A stretch of 64,000 nt of DNA from an uncultured Anaerolineae bacterium (GCA_937943625.1 CALEAD010000012.1:1-64000); one strand, 5' to 3'. Positions 53,127-62,688 are shown, counted from the stretch's first letter. Notes: generated by a model not told the origin, from the letters alone. Numbers and translations: made by a program.

Positions 53127-53210
53127 TGTAGCGTATCCCACGTTGCAAACCTGGGCTACACGCACAGACAGCCGTCGGCGGTCGGCCGTCGGCGTCATTT
53201 TCATAGGAGC
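53127..53210 (+). repeat. composite dispersed 5' element (partial B and A) upstream of a small ORF
   Basis: GTAGCGTATCCCACGTTGCAAACCTGGGCTACACGCACAGACAGCCGTCGGCGGTCGGCCGTCGGCGTCATTTTCATAGGAG. Confidence 0.75.
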
Positions 53211-53215
53211 AAGCC

Positions 53216-53452
53216 ATGTACGACGTGGTGAAAAAGCAAAAAGAGCAGCAAGCAGCGTTAAAAAAGATTCGTGAGGGGAAAATTGCCACCAAAGTGCGCA
53301 TCCTGGTGGCGCGGGATGCCTGCCCGGTGTGCAAGTCGTTGGAGGGGGCGTATGAGTTTGATCAGGTTCCGCCACTGCCACCTGAAGGGTGTTCACACCC
53401 GGATGGTTGCCGCTGTTTTTATGCACCGGTGCTGGATCGCTTTGGGCCGTAG
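53216..53452 (+). CDS. small Cys-rich protein, putative metal-binding
   Basis: RDACPVCKSLEGAYEFDQVPPLPPEGCSHPDGCRCFYAPV. Confidence 0.65.
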   Translation: MYDVVKKQKEQQAALKKIREGKIATKVRILVARDACPVCKSLEGAYEFDQVPPLPPEGCSHPDGCRCFYAPVLDRFGP

Positions 53453-53543
53453 GGTCCTGTTAACGGCCGTTTATCTCACTTAACACAACCTTAGCCTGAC
53501 CTTAAAGCGACGTTGACCGGCGCTTAACGTTGCCCGCTTACGC

Positions 53544-54251
53544 TTGGTCACAATGTTGGCACAGGTTGCGGTGATTGTCCCTACGCGGAACGAAGCGGCG
53601 AATATCGGCGAGTTTTTGCGTTCGATCCCGCTGCAATTGCCCCTGGTTGTGGTGGATGCCAGCAGCGATGAAACGGTGGCGATCATTCAACAGCAACGGC
53701 CGTTGCACACCACCATTATTCGCCACCCCGGCAACGTCACCACGGCGCGCCAGGTAGGCGCCGAAGCGGCACAGGCCGAATGGTTGCTGTTCACCGACGC
53801 CGATATTTCTTTTGCCCCCGACTACTTTACCAACCTGCCTGCTTACCTGCACCTGGACGCCGTGTACGGCCCCAAGCAATCGCTAGATGCCTATGCAGCG
53901 TACTATCGTCGCTTTAGTCGTGGGCAGCAGTGGCTGCACCAGATGGGCATTCCTGCCGTTTCGGGGTCTAATTTGCTGGTGCGTCGTTCCGTGCTCCAGG
54001 CAGTGGGGGGCTTTGATTTGAGCCTGACCGTCAACGAAGATTCTGAATTGGGTTGGCGCATCAAGCGCCAAGGCTACCAGATTGGCTTTGCCCCAGACCT
54101 GGTGGTATATGCGCGGGATCAGCGGCGACTGGCGTACGGCCGTTTACGCAAGACGACGCATACCCTGCTGCGCTGTGCGCTGCTATACACGGGCCTGATG
54201 CCGGTCAGCTGGCGCAGCCACGATTGGGGATATTGGGCCAGGCGAAATTAG
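53544..54251 (+). CDS. glycosyltransferase family 2
   Basis: AVIVPTRNEAANIGEFLRSI; EWLLFTDADISFAPDYFTNL; GGFDLSLTVNEDSELGWRIKRQGYQIGF. Confidence 0.9.
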   Translation: MVTMLAQVAVIVPTRNEAANIGEFLRSIPLQLPLVVVDASSDETVAIIQQQRPLHTTIIRHPGNVTTARQVGAEAAQAEWLLFTDADISFAPDYFTNLPAYLHLDAVYGPKQSLDAYAAYYRRFSRGQQWLHQMGIPAVSGSNLLVRRSVLQAVGGFDLSLTVNEDSELGWRIKRQGYQIGFAPDLVVYARDQRRLAYGRLRKTTHTLLRCALLYTGLMPVSWRSHDWGYWARRN

Positions 54252-54407
54252 GGCAAAACGAGCAACCTGTTGATTGGTTTGCGGATTGGTTGACTGGAAA
54301 CCAACCATCAAACTAACCAACCACCAACCTTTTTCAGGTTCCGCAAAAGAGGCGTTGTTTCCTGCTCGCTTCCCGTTTTTCCTGCTGATTGGTACACTTA
54401 GGGCGCT

Positions 54408-57400
54408 ATGGAGAGATTGCGCCGGGCGCGCCCTTTTTTGCTGCTGACGCTGCTAGGCCTGCCGCTGATTGTGCCGCTGCTGCGGGCAACGGCCGTTCCC
54501 TGCACGCACGACGGCCATTTGCACTATCACCGCATTGCTGCCATGCGCCACGCCTGGGAAAACGGCCTCTACCTGACGCGCTGGCTGCCCGACCTGGCTT
54601 TTGGCTACGGCTATCCCTTTTTCATTTACCGCGAGCTGCCTCCCCTGTACTTGCCCTTCTTTCCCCATCTGTGGGGCATGCCTCTGCCAGCCGCCTCGAA
54701 CCTCTTCTACGCGCTGACGATTCTGGCCTGCGGCTGGTTCATGTTTCTCTGGGTGCGTGATGTGCTGGGGGAGCGGGCGGCGCTCGTTTCGGCGTTGGCA
54801 TACATGGCCGCGCCTTATGTGCTGGTAGATGCGCTGGTGCGCGGCAATTCGCCAGAATCGCTGGCGCTGCCGCTGCTGCCGCTGCTGTTGTGGAGCGGGC
54901 GACGCTGGCTGGTGCAGGGCACGGCCGTTTCTTTTCTCATTAGCGCATTTACCCTGGCGCTGCTTTCCCTCAGCCACAACATCTCTGTTTTTATTTTTGC
55001 CCCCACGCTGCTGGTTTATCTGGCGGCGCTGGCCTGGCTGCACCGCCTGGGCTGGCGACCGGCGCTGTTGCGCCTGACGCTGCTGTTTGGCCTGGGGTTG
55101 GGCATGACCATTTTCTATACCGGCGGCGCGCTGTTGGAAATGGATCAGGTAACGTTGCAACAGTCTACCGTCACGCGCAACAATGATTTTCGCTTTAACT
55201 TTGCCACTCTGGGGGAGATTTTGGCCCCTGTACGCACCGAAGACCCGCTGCTGCTCAATCCGCCGCTGCTTTTCCGCCTGGGCTGGGTGCCAATGGCGCT
55301 GGCGTTGTGGGGCGTGCTGCGGCTGGTTGGCGAAATGAGAAATGGGCAATTGGCGGGTAAGCCTGTGCGCCCCGAATGTCATTTTCATGGCTGGTTGATG
55401 CTGGTGGGAACGGCCGTTTACCTCTTCTTCGCCATCTCCCCCTCGCGCCCGCTGTGGGAAAACATCCCTCTGATAGATTTTGTGCAATTCCCCTGGCGCT
55501 TTGTTGGGCGCGCGGCGCTGCCGCTGGCGTTTCTGGCAGGCGTGCCGTTTACCGCGTGGGGGGCAGCGGGCAGGGGAGTAGAGGAGCAGGAGAGCCGCAA
55601 GGCACGCCTCATCGTTCATCCTTCATCCTTCATCCTTCCCCTAACGTTGGTTTTGCTTGTCACAGAAACCTTGCCCAACCTCTACCCCAACTACTGCGCG
55701 GAAGAGGGCTTCCCCACCATCAACACCGTGCATCAATATGAACGGGAAACGGGGTTGGTGGGCGTTGACCCGGAAGGCAGCTATTTTCCGCGCACGGTGC
55801 GGCAGCGACCGCAAACCTCTCCCCTGGTAGCCGATTATGAAGCGGGGCGCACGCCACAGCGTTTTGACGCGACCGCTTTGCCTGCCAACGCTGTACTCCA
55901 CGCAGTGCAATATACCCCCCTGGGTGCAACTATTCGCCTGACCACGCCAGAACTATTTACGGCGCGCTACTTTACCTTTGCCTTTCCCGGCTGGGTGGCG
56001 CAGGTGAACGGAACGGTCGTAGCCATCATCCCCAGCGACCCTGAAGGGCTGATCACCTTTCCTGTGCCCGCAGGCACACACACGCTGACCATTGCCTGGC
56101 GCGCCACGCCACTGCGCGCGACGCTCACGGTGCTGAGTTTGCTGGCGCTGTTGGCCACCCTGGGTGTTACGCTGGTTTTGCACCGCCGCGCGGCAATCAT
56201 CTTGCCGTCAGTTGCGCATGCGGCCACAGATTACGCGGTCATAAACTACCGGCCCCTGCTGGTTGTGGCGCTGCTGCTGCTTGGCGGCAAGCTGTTGGCC
56301 GACCGGATTGAGACGCCGCTGCGCCGCGTTGCGCCGCCTGCCGTGCAGAACAGGCTGCTGCTGCAAGGAGGCGAACTGCGGCTGGAAGGATTTAACCTGA
56401 CGCGCCAGCAGGTGGCGGCGGGTGGGTTATTTGATGTGGATATGGCGTGGACGGCCGCTGCCCACCCGCAGGCTGATTACCAAACGAATCTTTGGCTGGT
56501 AGGCCCAGAGGGGCTGACCTGGAGCGACAAAGACACGCAGCGCCCGCGCCTGTATGAAGACGCGCCACAAACGCGCGCCTGGCAGCCCGGCCAATGGGCT
56601 TGGGACAGCCGCGAGGTGCAGGTACTCAGCGGCACACCACCCGGACGCTATGACCTGGTGTTGACGCTGTTTGACAAGGCAACGCTGCAACCGCTGACGC
56701 TGTATAACGAACGGGGTGAGGCGCTGGGGCCAACGGCCGTACTGACGCAAATTGAGGTCACCATGCCCACTGTCCCCCCCACGTTCAGGCCGCAGTTCCC
56801 GCTGGATGTGCCCCTGGGCGAGCATTTGCGCCTGCTCGGCTACAATCAGGACCGCAACACGGCCGTTCCCGGCGATCCGCTGCTGCTGACCCTATTCTGG
56901 CAAAAAGTGGGCGCTGGCGCGCCGGTCGCGCCCCTAACGTTAATTCTGCAAGACGAAGCCGGGCAGGCAGCGCAAACCTGGTCACTGGCGTTAGCTCGCC
57001 CCGACTTTGACCTGGAAACCTGGCAGGATAGGCAGCGACTGCGCGGCCAGCATGGGCTGCGACTGCGCGCCGGGCTGGAAAGTGGCCGTTATCAGCTTTT
57101 GCTCAATGGCGTGCCCCTGGGCGCACTGCAAATCAACGCCCCGCAGCGCCTGATGACCATGCCCCCAGTGACAACGGCCCTTGCCATTCCCTTTGCCCCG
57201 CCCCAGCAGCCGCCCATTGCCCGGCTGGTTGGTTACACCCTCACCCCCGCCGCCGACCAGATAGCCCTGACACTGGTGTGGCAGGCGGTGAGCGAAACGG
57301 CTACCAGTTACCACGTATTTGTGCATCTGGTAGATGGAGACGGCCGTTTGCTGGCCCAAAGCGACGGCGAGCCAGCAACCTGGAGCCGCCCCACCACCGG

Positions 57401-57560
57401 CTGGATACCCGGCGAATACATCAGCGACCCCCACCAAATCACGCTCCCCCTCGAAGCCGCACCCAGCTTGCTGGCCCTGCGTGTAGGGCTTTATGAACCC
57501 GGCAACAGCCAGCGCCTGCAAACCCCTGTTGGCGACCACATTGCCATTCCTCTCCCTTAG
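54408..57560 (+). CDS. large polytopic membrane protein of the '6-pyruvoyl-tetrahydropterin synthase-related' / GT-C-like type
   Basis: HDGHLHYHRIAAMRHAWENGLYLTRWLPDLAFGYGYPFFIYRELPPLYLPFFPHLWG; many TMs; beta-rich C-terminus. Confidence 0.7.
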   Translation: MERLRRARPFLLLTLLGLPLIVPLLRATAVPCTHDGHLHYHRIAAMRHAWENGLYLTRWLPDLAFGYGYPFFIYRELPPLYLPFFPHLWGMPLPAASNLFYALTILACGWFMFLWVRDVLGERAALVSALAYMAAPYVLVDALVRGNSPESLALPLLPLLLWSGRRWLVQGTAVSFLISAFTLALLSLSHNISVFIFAPTLLVYLAALAWLHRLGWRPALLRLTLLFGLGLGMTIFYTGGALLEMDQVTLQQSTVTRNNDFRFNFATLGEILAPVRTEDPLLLNPPLLFRLGWVPMALALWGVLRLVGEMRNGQLAGKPVRPECHFHGWLMLVGTAVYLFFAISPSRPLWENIPLIDFVQFPWRFVGRAALPLAFLAGVPFTAWGAAGRGVEEQESRKARLIVHPSSFILPLTLVLLVTETLPNLYPNYCAEEGFPTINTVHQYERETGLVGVDPEGSYFPRTVRQRPQTSPLVADYEAGRTPQRFDATALPANAVLHAVQYTPLGATIRLTTPELFTARYFTFAFPGWVAQVNGTVVAIIPSDPEGLITFPVPAGTHTLTIAWRATPLRATLTVLSLLALLATLGVTLVLHRRAAIILPSVAHAATDYAVINYRPLLVVALLLLGGKLLADRIETPLRRVAPPAVQNRLLLQGGELRLEGFNLTRQQVAAGGLFDVDMAWTAAAHPQADYQTNLWLVGPEGLTWSDKDTQRPRLYEDAPQTRAWQPGQWAWDSREVQVLSGTPPGRYDLVLTLFDKATLQPLTLYNERGEALGPTAVLTQIEVTMPTVPPTFRPQFPLDVPLGEHLRLLGYNQDRNTAVPGDPLLLTLFWQKVGAGAPVAPLTLILQDEAGQAAQTWSLALARPDFDLETWQDRQRLRGQHGLRLRAGLESGRYQLLLNGVPLGALQINAPQRLMTMPPVTTALAIPFAPPQQPPIARLVGYTLTPAADQIALTLVWQAVSETATSYHVFVHLVDGDGRLLAQSDGEPATWSRPTTGWIPGEYISDPHQITLPLEAAPSLLALRVGLYEPGNSQRLQTPVGDHIAIPLP

Positions 57561-57846
57561 CTCATCACCCACCACGCAAGAATTTTTAACCGCTAACGGC
57601 CGTCCACATCTCTGGGGAGCACATGCGGGTCTGCCGCTGGACGTCAGCAATCAAAGTTACTGCACCACGCCCAATACATCTAAGGCTGTGCAAAGCCACC
57701 TTCATACACATCTCTGATATAGCGCATACGGATTTCTAACGCAGCCAGGGAACAATAAGCCATGTCTATGGAACAACGAACACCACAATGCTGTAAGCTG
57801 TAACTTATATCCTGTATCCCAAACAAAATATGGAGGTTAAAAAGCA

Positions 57847-58287
57847 ATGGCAACTTTAGTACGCTGGAATCCGGTACGCAACCGCATGAATCTGTTCAGC
57901 GAATTTGATCGCCTGATGAACGAAATGAGCGCCTGGGATGCCCCTACCGTCCCCAGCACCTGGAAGCTGGCGCTCGACGTGATGGAAAATGAGGAGAACT
58001 ACACGGTAGTGGCTTCTCTGCCCGGCATCAATCCCGACCACATTGACATTACGCTGGAAGACGATGTATTGACGATTAAGGCGGAAACGGCCGAAGAGAA
58101 AGAAGAGGAAAATGTCCGCTATCACCTGCGCGAACGTCGCATGGGCAGCTTCAGCCGCAGCCTGCGCTTCCCTGTGCCCGTCAATGGCGACGCCGTGGAA
58201 GCCAAATATGAGCATGGCGTTCTCACCCTCAGCATCCCCAAGGCGGAAGAGGTGAAACCCAAACGCATCAGCGTCAAAGCCTCCTGA
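57847..58287 (+). CDS. Hsp20/alpha-crystallin small heat-shock protein
   Basis: MNLFSEFDRLMNEM; ASLPGINPDHIDITLEDDVLTIKAE; AKYEHGVLTLSIPKAEEVKPKRI. Confidence 0.95.
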   Translation: MATLVRWNPVRNRMNLFSEFDRLMNEMSAWDAPTVPSTWKLALDVMENEENYTVVASLPGINPDHIDITLEDDVLTIKAETAEEKEEENVRYHLRERRMGSFSRSLRFPVPVNGDAVEAKYEHGVLTLSIPKAEEVKPKRISVKAS

Positions 58288-58366
58288 TATATCATGTGAT
58301 ACGGCAAACGTGAAATGGGAGGGCGCGTTTACGCCCTCACGTTTCACGTCTTTACGGTTCACGTCC

Positions 58367-58822
58367 TCACGTCAGAAACTTCAGTGCGCGTTCCACGCTC
58401 TCCTGTGGGCTAACCTTCACCTGTGCATCTGCCACTTTGCCTTCGGCGTCAATAATGAAGTGGCTGCGCACAATGCCCATGTACGACTTGCCGTACATCT
58501 TCTTTTCCCCCCACACGCCATACGCCTCTGCCACGGCGTGATCGGGGTCGGAAAGCAGGGTGTAGGGCAGTTTTTCCTTTGCTTTCCACTTTGCCAGTTG
58601 CGCCGGCGTGTCTGGGCTGATGCCAATGACAGTGGCATTCGCGGCCTCAATCTGGGGAAAGCTATCGCGGAAACCGCACGCCTGCGTGGTGCAGCCAGAT
58701 GTGCCGGCTTTGGGGTAGAAGAACAGCACCACTTGTTGCCCGCGTAAATCGCTCAGCGTGACCTGGGTGCCTGCGTCTGAGACCAGGATAAAGTCGGGGG
58801 CAAAGTCGCCTGTTTGTAACAT
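58367..58822 (-). CDS. bcp: peroxiredoxin, BCP/PrxQ type
   Basis: GDFAPDFILVSDAGTQVTLSDLRGQQVVLFFYPKAGTSGCTTQACGFRDSF. Confidence 0.93.
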   Translation of the reverse strand: MLQTGDFAPDFILVSDAGTQVTLSDLRGQQVVLFFYPKAGTSGCTTQACGFRDSFPQIEAANATVIGISPDTPAQLAKWKAKEKLPYTLLSDPDHAVAEAYGVWGEKKMYGKSYMGIVRSHFIIDAEGKVADAQVKVSPQESVERALKFLT

Positions 58823-58826
58823 GATT

Positions 58827-58927
58827 TGCTCCTTTGTAAATGAAATGACTGCCGATGGCCGCGGATGGCTGATTGGCGCGGCATTTTCATTTGTGGTGGT
58901 GTGCCACCGTTCATGAAGTCTCCTTAG
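58827..58927 (-). repeat. composite dispersed 5' element (C and A) upstream of bcp
   Basis: Minus strand: AAGGAGACTTCATGAACGGTGGCACACCACCACAAATGAAAATGCC...CGGCAGTCATTTCATTTACAAAGGAG. Confidence 0.75.
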
Positions 58928-58988
58928 AGACTAGGGATTTTGGATTGTAGATTGTGGAGCGAGCGAGTGACGCACCGCAACCAATTGC

Positions 58989-59651
58989 TTATCCCTGATG
59001 GCTGATGCCTGTGATGCGAATGCCGGCGTTTTTAATTTTGTGGCGGATGTTGATGCCGATGAGTACGGCCGTTAGCCCTTCAACCACACTCGCATTTGCC
59101 AGAGGGCCGGCATTGACGCCGCGCATACCGGCGTCAGCGCATAGCTGCGCTACCAGCTCCTTGTCGGTCCCCTTTTCGCCACAAATCAGCACGTCGCAAT
59201 CAATCCCATGTGTCAGATCCGTCAGGTGGTGCGCGGAGATGTTTTGGAAGGCGGCCACCACGCGCGCGCTATCGCCAATTTGCGCCTGCGCTTCTTCTGC
59301 GGCAGAAAGGCCACTGGGCAGCCGCCAGACGCGCGCCGCTTTTTCGCCCAGCGGCACAACCACCGTCACCAGCAGCTTGCCTGCCAGCGCCTCTTTCACC
59401 GTTTCCAGCGTCTTTTCTTGGGCGCTATAAGGCACCGAAAGCACCACGACTTCTGCCTGCTGCGTGGCGCTGAGGTTATCTGTGCCGCTGACGCTGGTGC
59501 CCGCTGGCAGTTTGGCCAACATTTCGGCAGCGGCACTGGCTCCTTTTTCGGCCAGGCGGGAGCCAATGATAATTTCATGTCCGGCAACTGCCCAGCGAAA
59601 GCCCAGGCCAAATCCTTCGTTTCCTGTTCCCCCTAAAATTGCGATTTTCAT
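58989..59651 (-). CDS. npdG: NADPH-dependent F420 reductase-like
   Basis: MKIAILGGTGNEGFGLGFRWAVAGHEIIIGSRLAEKG; VVLSVPYSAQ. Confidence 0.88.
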   Translation of the reverse strand: MKIAILGGTGNEGFGLGFRWAVAGHEIIIGSRLAEKGASAAAEMLAKLPAGTSVSGTDNLSATQQAEVVVLSVPYSAQEKTLETVKEALAGKLLVTVVVPLGEKAARVWRLPSGLSAAEEAQAQIGDSARVVAAFQNISAHHLTDLTHGIDCDVLICGEKGTDKELVAQLCADAGMRGVNAGPLANASVVEGLTAVLIGINIRHKIKNAGIRITGISHQG

Positions 59652-59715
59652 GGACGTGATTCCTTATTGTTGTGCGATGTTATCAGGTTTGCCAACGAAC
59701 TGACCAGACACCCTG

Positions 59716-61077
59716 CTACTCGCTTAATTGCGCAAATCGCTGCCACACCTTTGCCGCTAGCTCGCGGCTGCGCGCGGTAATTTCCGCTTCGTCCAGGGTC
59801 AGCAATTGGCGATCTTTCATCAGGATGCGGCCAGCAACGATGGTGGTTGTGACCATGCTGGCCTCAAAGCCAAAGAGAATGTGCCAGGGGAGATTGCCAC
59901 TGCTGAGCGGGGTGATGGGGTGGTAGTCCACCAGAATGATGTCGGCGGCGGCGCCTGCTTCGAGTTTGCCGATGGGCAGGTCGGGCCAGAAAATGCGCGC
60001 GAGGGCGGCGTTGTTGTGGATGGCCATTTGCACAATATCCATTCCATTGGCGCGGCGCGGGTCGCGGTGGGCCAGCTTGTGTAGCAAGTAGGCGGTTTTC
60101 CATTCTGCCCACATGTTGTTGCTAAACCCGTCATTGCCCAGGCAGACGGGAATGCCCAGGCGCAACATGCCCTCAATGTTGGCCGCGCCTACGGCGTTGT
60201 TCATGTTGCTGCGCGGCTGGTGCGTGACCCAGGTTCCCGTTTCTTTGAGCAGCATCATTTCTGCTGGGTCAGTGTGGACGGCGTGGGCAACGATGCTCTT
60301 GGGGCCAAGGATGCCTGCCGCTGCCAGCCGGTCTACCACGCGACGACCGTATTTGTACAGCGCATCATACTCATCCGCTTCATGCTCGGCCACGTGAATG
60401 TGAAAGCCGGTAGCCAGGTCGCTGGCGGCCTCTACACAGGCCGCCAGCGTTTCTTCACTTAGGGAAAGCGAGGCGTGCAGGCCAAATGTGCCTGCCAGCA
60501 AGCCGCTGCCGCGCTCCCTGAGGGAATGCAGAAAGCGCACATTTTCACTAATGCCTGCCTGTGTTCCCGTGGCGCCGTTGCGGTCGGTGACTTCATAGCA
60601 GGTGGCCACACGCACGCCCGCTTCCTCGGCCGCGTCCGCAATCTGGTCTAGCGAGCTATCTATGGCGTTGGGGCTGGCGTGATGGTCTATGAGGGTGGTT
60701 GTGCCGTGCTTGATGGCATCTACCAGGCAGACCAGGGCGCTGTACTTCACGTCTACGTCCAGCAGGGCGCGGTCTAGCCGCCACCACAACCGCTCTAGAA
60801 TATCAGGGAAGTCTTTGGGGGCAGGGCCAGGAATGGCCATGCCGCGCGCAAAGGCGCCGTAAAAGTGGGTGTGGGCGCAAATGTTACCCGGCATCACAAG
60901 CTGCCCGCTGGCGTCTAGCTGCGGGGCGTCTGGGTGTGCCTGCATGAGGCTGGCGGAGGGGCCAATAGCGGCAATACGGCCGTCTTGCAGCAGCAGCCCC
61001 CCCTGTTCCACAATCTCTGCGCCATCTACCCAGGTGACAAGACGGCCGTTGACAATTAACAACTGATTCTGATTCAT
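59716..61077 (-). CDS. ssnA: SsnA-like amidohydrolase
   Basis: LVMPGNICAHTHFYGAFARGM; LVDAIKHGTTTLIDHHASPNAIDSSL; CYEVTDRNG. Confidence 0.82.
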   Translation of the reverse strand: MNQNQLLIVNGRLVTWVDGAEIVEQGGLLLQDGRIAAIGPSASLMQAHPDAPQLDASGQLVMPGNICAHTHFYGAFARGMAIPGPAPKDFPDILERLWWRLDRALLDVDVKYSALVCLVDAIKHGTTTLIDHHASPNAIDSSLDQIADAAEEAGVRVATCYEVTDRNGATGTQAGISENVRFLHSLRERGSGLLAGTFGLHASLSLSEETLAACVEAASDLATGFHIHVAEHEADEYDALYKYGRRVVDRLAAAGILGPKSIVAHAVHTDPAEMMLLKETGTWVTHQPRSNMNNAVGAANIEGMLRLGIPVCLGNDGFSNNMWAEWKTAYLLHKLAHRDPRRANGMDIVQMAIHNNAALARIFWPDLPIGKLEAGAAADIILVDYHPITPLSSGNLPWHILFGFEASMVTTTIVAGRILMKDRQLLTLDEAEITARSRELAAKVWQRFAQLSE

Positions 61078-61145
61078 TTATATCCACCCTCAACCAGGAG
61101 AATTTCTGCACGCTTCACGTCTGTATATGAGACACATAAAATTGC

Positions 61146-61173
61146 TTGACACACATCCTTCATTGGGTAAACT
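61146..61173 (+). promoter_or_regulatory. sigma70-like promoter upstream of trxA
   Basis: TTGACA - 16 nt - TAAACT. Confidence 0.6.
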
Positions 61174-61249
61174 GTGAAGCATTGTATCACAAGCATATCA
61201 CACGTTGCCGCGTCTGAAAGAATTGAACCGCATTTTTAAGGAGAAAACA

Positions 61250-61582
61250 ATGGCTGAAGGGAAAACCTTTGACGTAACTGACGACACCTTTGAAACCGAG
61301 GTGTTAAACTCGCCAACCCCTGTGCTGGTAGACTTTTGGGCTGACTGGTGTGGCCCCTGCCGCATGGTTGCCCCCTCCGTTAAGGCGATTGCTGAGGAGT
61401 ATGCAGGTAAAGTGCGTGTAGCCAAGATGGACGTAGACGACAATCCGGCAACCCCTGGTCGCTACGCTATCGTGGGCATTCCCACCATCATGCTCTTCAA
61501 GAATGGGCAGGTGGTGGAGCGCATTACCGGCGCCTGGCCAAAAGACCGCATTGTTGCCAAGATTTTGCCGCACCTGAACTAA
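61250..61582 (+). CDS. trxA: thioredoxin
   Basis: VLVDFWADWCGPCRMVAPSVKAIAEEYAGKVRVAKMDVDDNP; AAGGAG before ATG at 61250. Confidence 0.97.
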   Translation: MAEGKTFDVTDDTFETEVLNSPTPVLVDFWADWCGPCRMVAPSVKAIAEEYAGKVRVAKMDVDDNPATPGRYAIVGIPTIMLFKNGQVVERITGAWPKDRIVAKILPHLN

Positions 61583-61618
61583 TTTCGTCGAACTAATTTC
61601 GTCAGATTAAACCGTATG

Positions 61619-61650
61619 GGAACGCCCGCTGTCTTGCGGGCGTTGTTGTT
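61619..61650 (+). terminator. Rho-independent terminator of trxA
   Basis: AACGCCCGC-tgtctt-GCGGGCGTT then TGTTGTTT. Confidence 0.8.
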
Positions 61651-61678
61651 TACGGCCTTATCGGGCGGCCAGCAGCCC

Positions 61679-61927
61679 TCAGGTAATCCAGTCGCGGTTA
61701 TGCACATCCCATTTGCGGTGCGCATAGCTGCGCTGGCAGTCGCGGCAAATGAGGACGGCATCTAGCTCGCCACTTTCGCGCCAGCGCCAGCGCACAATCG
61801 TCAGGTGGCGGCGGCAGGTAGGTTGGTAGCAGACGGGGCAAATTTCTCCTGCCGCCAGCGCCTCTGGGTCAGAGCGTGGGGTGACAAAGTTGTTTTGGTT
61901 GCAGATGTGGCAATATTTCACGCTCAT
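61679..61927 (-). CDS. small zinc-ribbon-like protein
   Basis: MSVKYCHICNQNNF...EICPVCYQPTCRRHL...LICRDCQRSY, four CxxC-type motifs; ATGA overlap with the upstream gene. Confidence 0.7.
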   Translation of the reverse strand: MSVKYCHICNQNNFVTPRSDPEALAAGEICPVCYQPTCRRHLTIVRWRWRESGELDAVLICRDCQRSYAHRKWDVHNRDWIT

Positions 61928-62685
61928 GGTTTTGCTTTGTGCACATAAAAGCCGATGCCACTCTTTTCCCCCAGCCTGCCTGCCATGACCAATCGCCGCA
62001 GCAGGGGGGAGGGACGATAGCGATCTTCCCCCCACTCAGCAAAGAGCGCCTGCATGACGCCCAACACCGCATCCAGGCCCAGGTAGTCGGCCCAGGCCAG
62101 GGGGCCGCGCGGGTAGTTGGCCCCCTGGCGCATCGCCTGATCAATGTCCGCGGCGCTGGCGACCCCCTCGAGCACGGCGCTGGCGGCTTCGTTGATCAGA
62201 CAGCAAACGGTGCGTGCGCGCACCAGCCCTGGACCATCGGCGACAACGGCCGTTTCCCACCCCATTTCCTGCCAGAACGCCTGCGCCTCTGCTAGGGCGG
62301 CATCGGCTGTTTGCAGCGCCCGCGCCAGCTCGACGACGCCCGTGGCGCCCAGCGGCGGCAAAACGGCAAAGCCGACAACCCGTTGCGGTGCGTCCAACCA
62401 GGAAGCGGCCTGCGTGGCGCTACTGTTCAGTGCCGAACTCAATATCAGCGCCCGCGCGCTCAACCCCTGGCTCAGTGCGCGCAGCAGCTGGCGCTTATCT
62501 GACAGCGATTCGTGATACAGTTCAATTGCCACGTCGGCGTCACTGAGCTGTTGCCAGAGACGGCCGTTTTCCTGCGCGCTCTGCATGTCCTCAGCCAGAT
62601 ACAGGTGGGTTTCATGACCGGCTGCCAGGCACACCTGGCCTACTTCGGTAAGAAACGGGATTTCCCCCACAACGATAACTTTCAT
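61924..62685 (-). CDS. 3-hydroxyacyl-CoA dehydrogenase-like protein
   Basis: VADGPGLVRARTVCCLINEAASAVLEGVASAADIDQAMRQGANYPRGPLAWADYLGLDAVL...GEKSGIGFYVH. Confidence 0.8.
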   Translation of the reverse strand: MKVIVVGEIPFLTEVGQVCLAAGHETHLYLAEDMQSAQENGRLWQQLSDADVAIELYHESLSDKRQLLRALSQGLSARALILSSALNSSATQAASWLDAPQRVVGFAVLPPLGATGVVELARALQTADAALAEAQAFWQEMGWETAVVADGPGLVRARTVCCLINEAASAVLEGVASAADIDQAMRQGANYPRGPLAWADYLGLDAVLGVMQALFAEWGEDRYRPSPLLRRLVMAGRLGEKSGIGFYVHKAKP

Positions 62686-62688
62686 AGC

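Noticed and set aside
53216-53452. Evidence for an integrated prophage
   Set aside because: Only one short gene with a phage-like motif; no integrase, capsid, terminase or att-like repeats.
54453-55619. 388-aa minus-strand ORF opposite the large membrane protein
   Set aside because: Antisense GC-rich artefact with Gln/Arg-rich composition.
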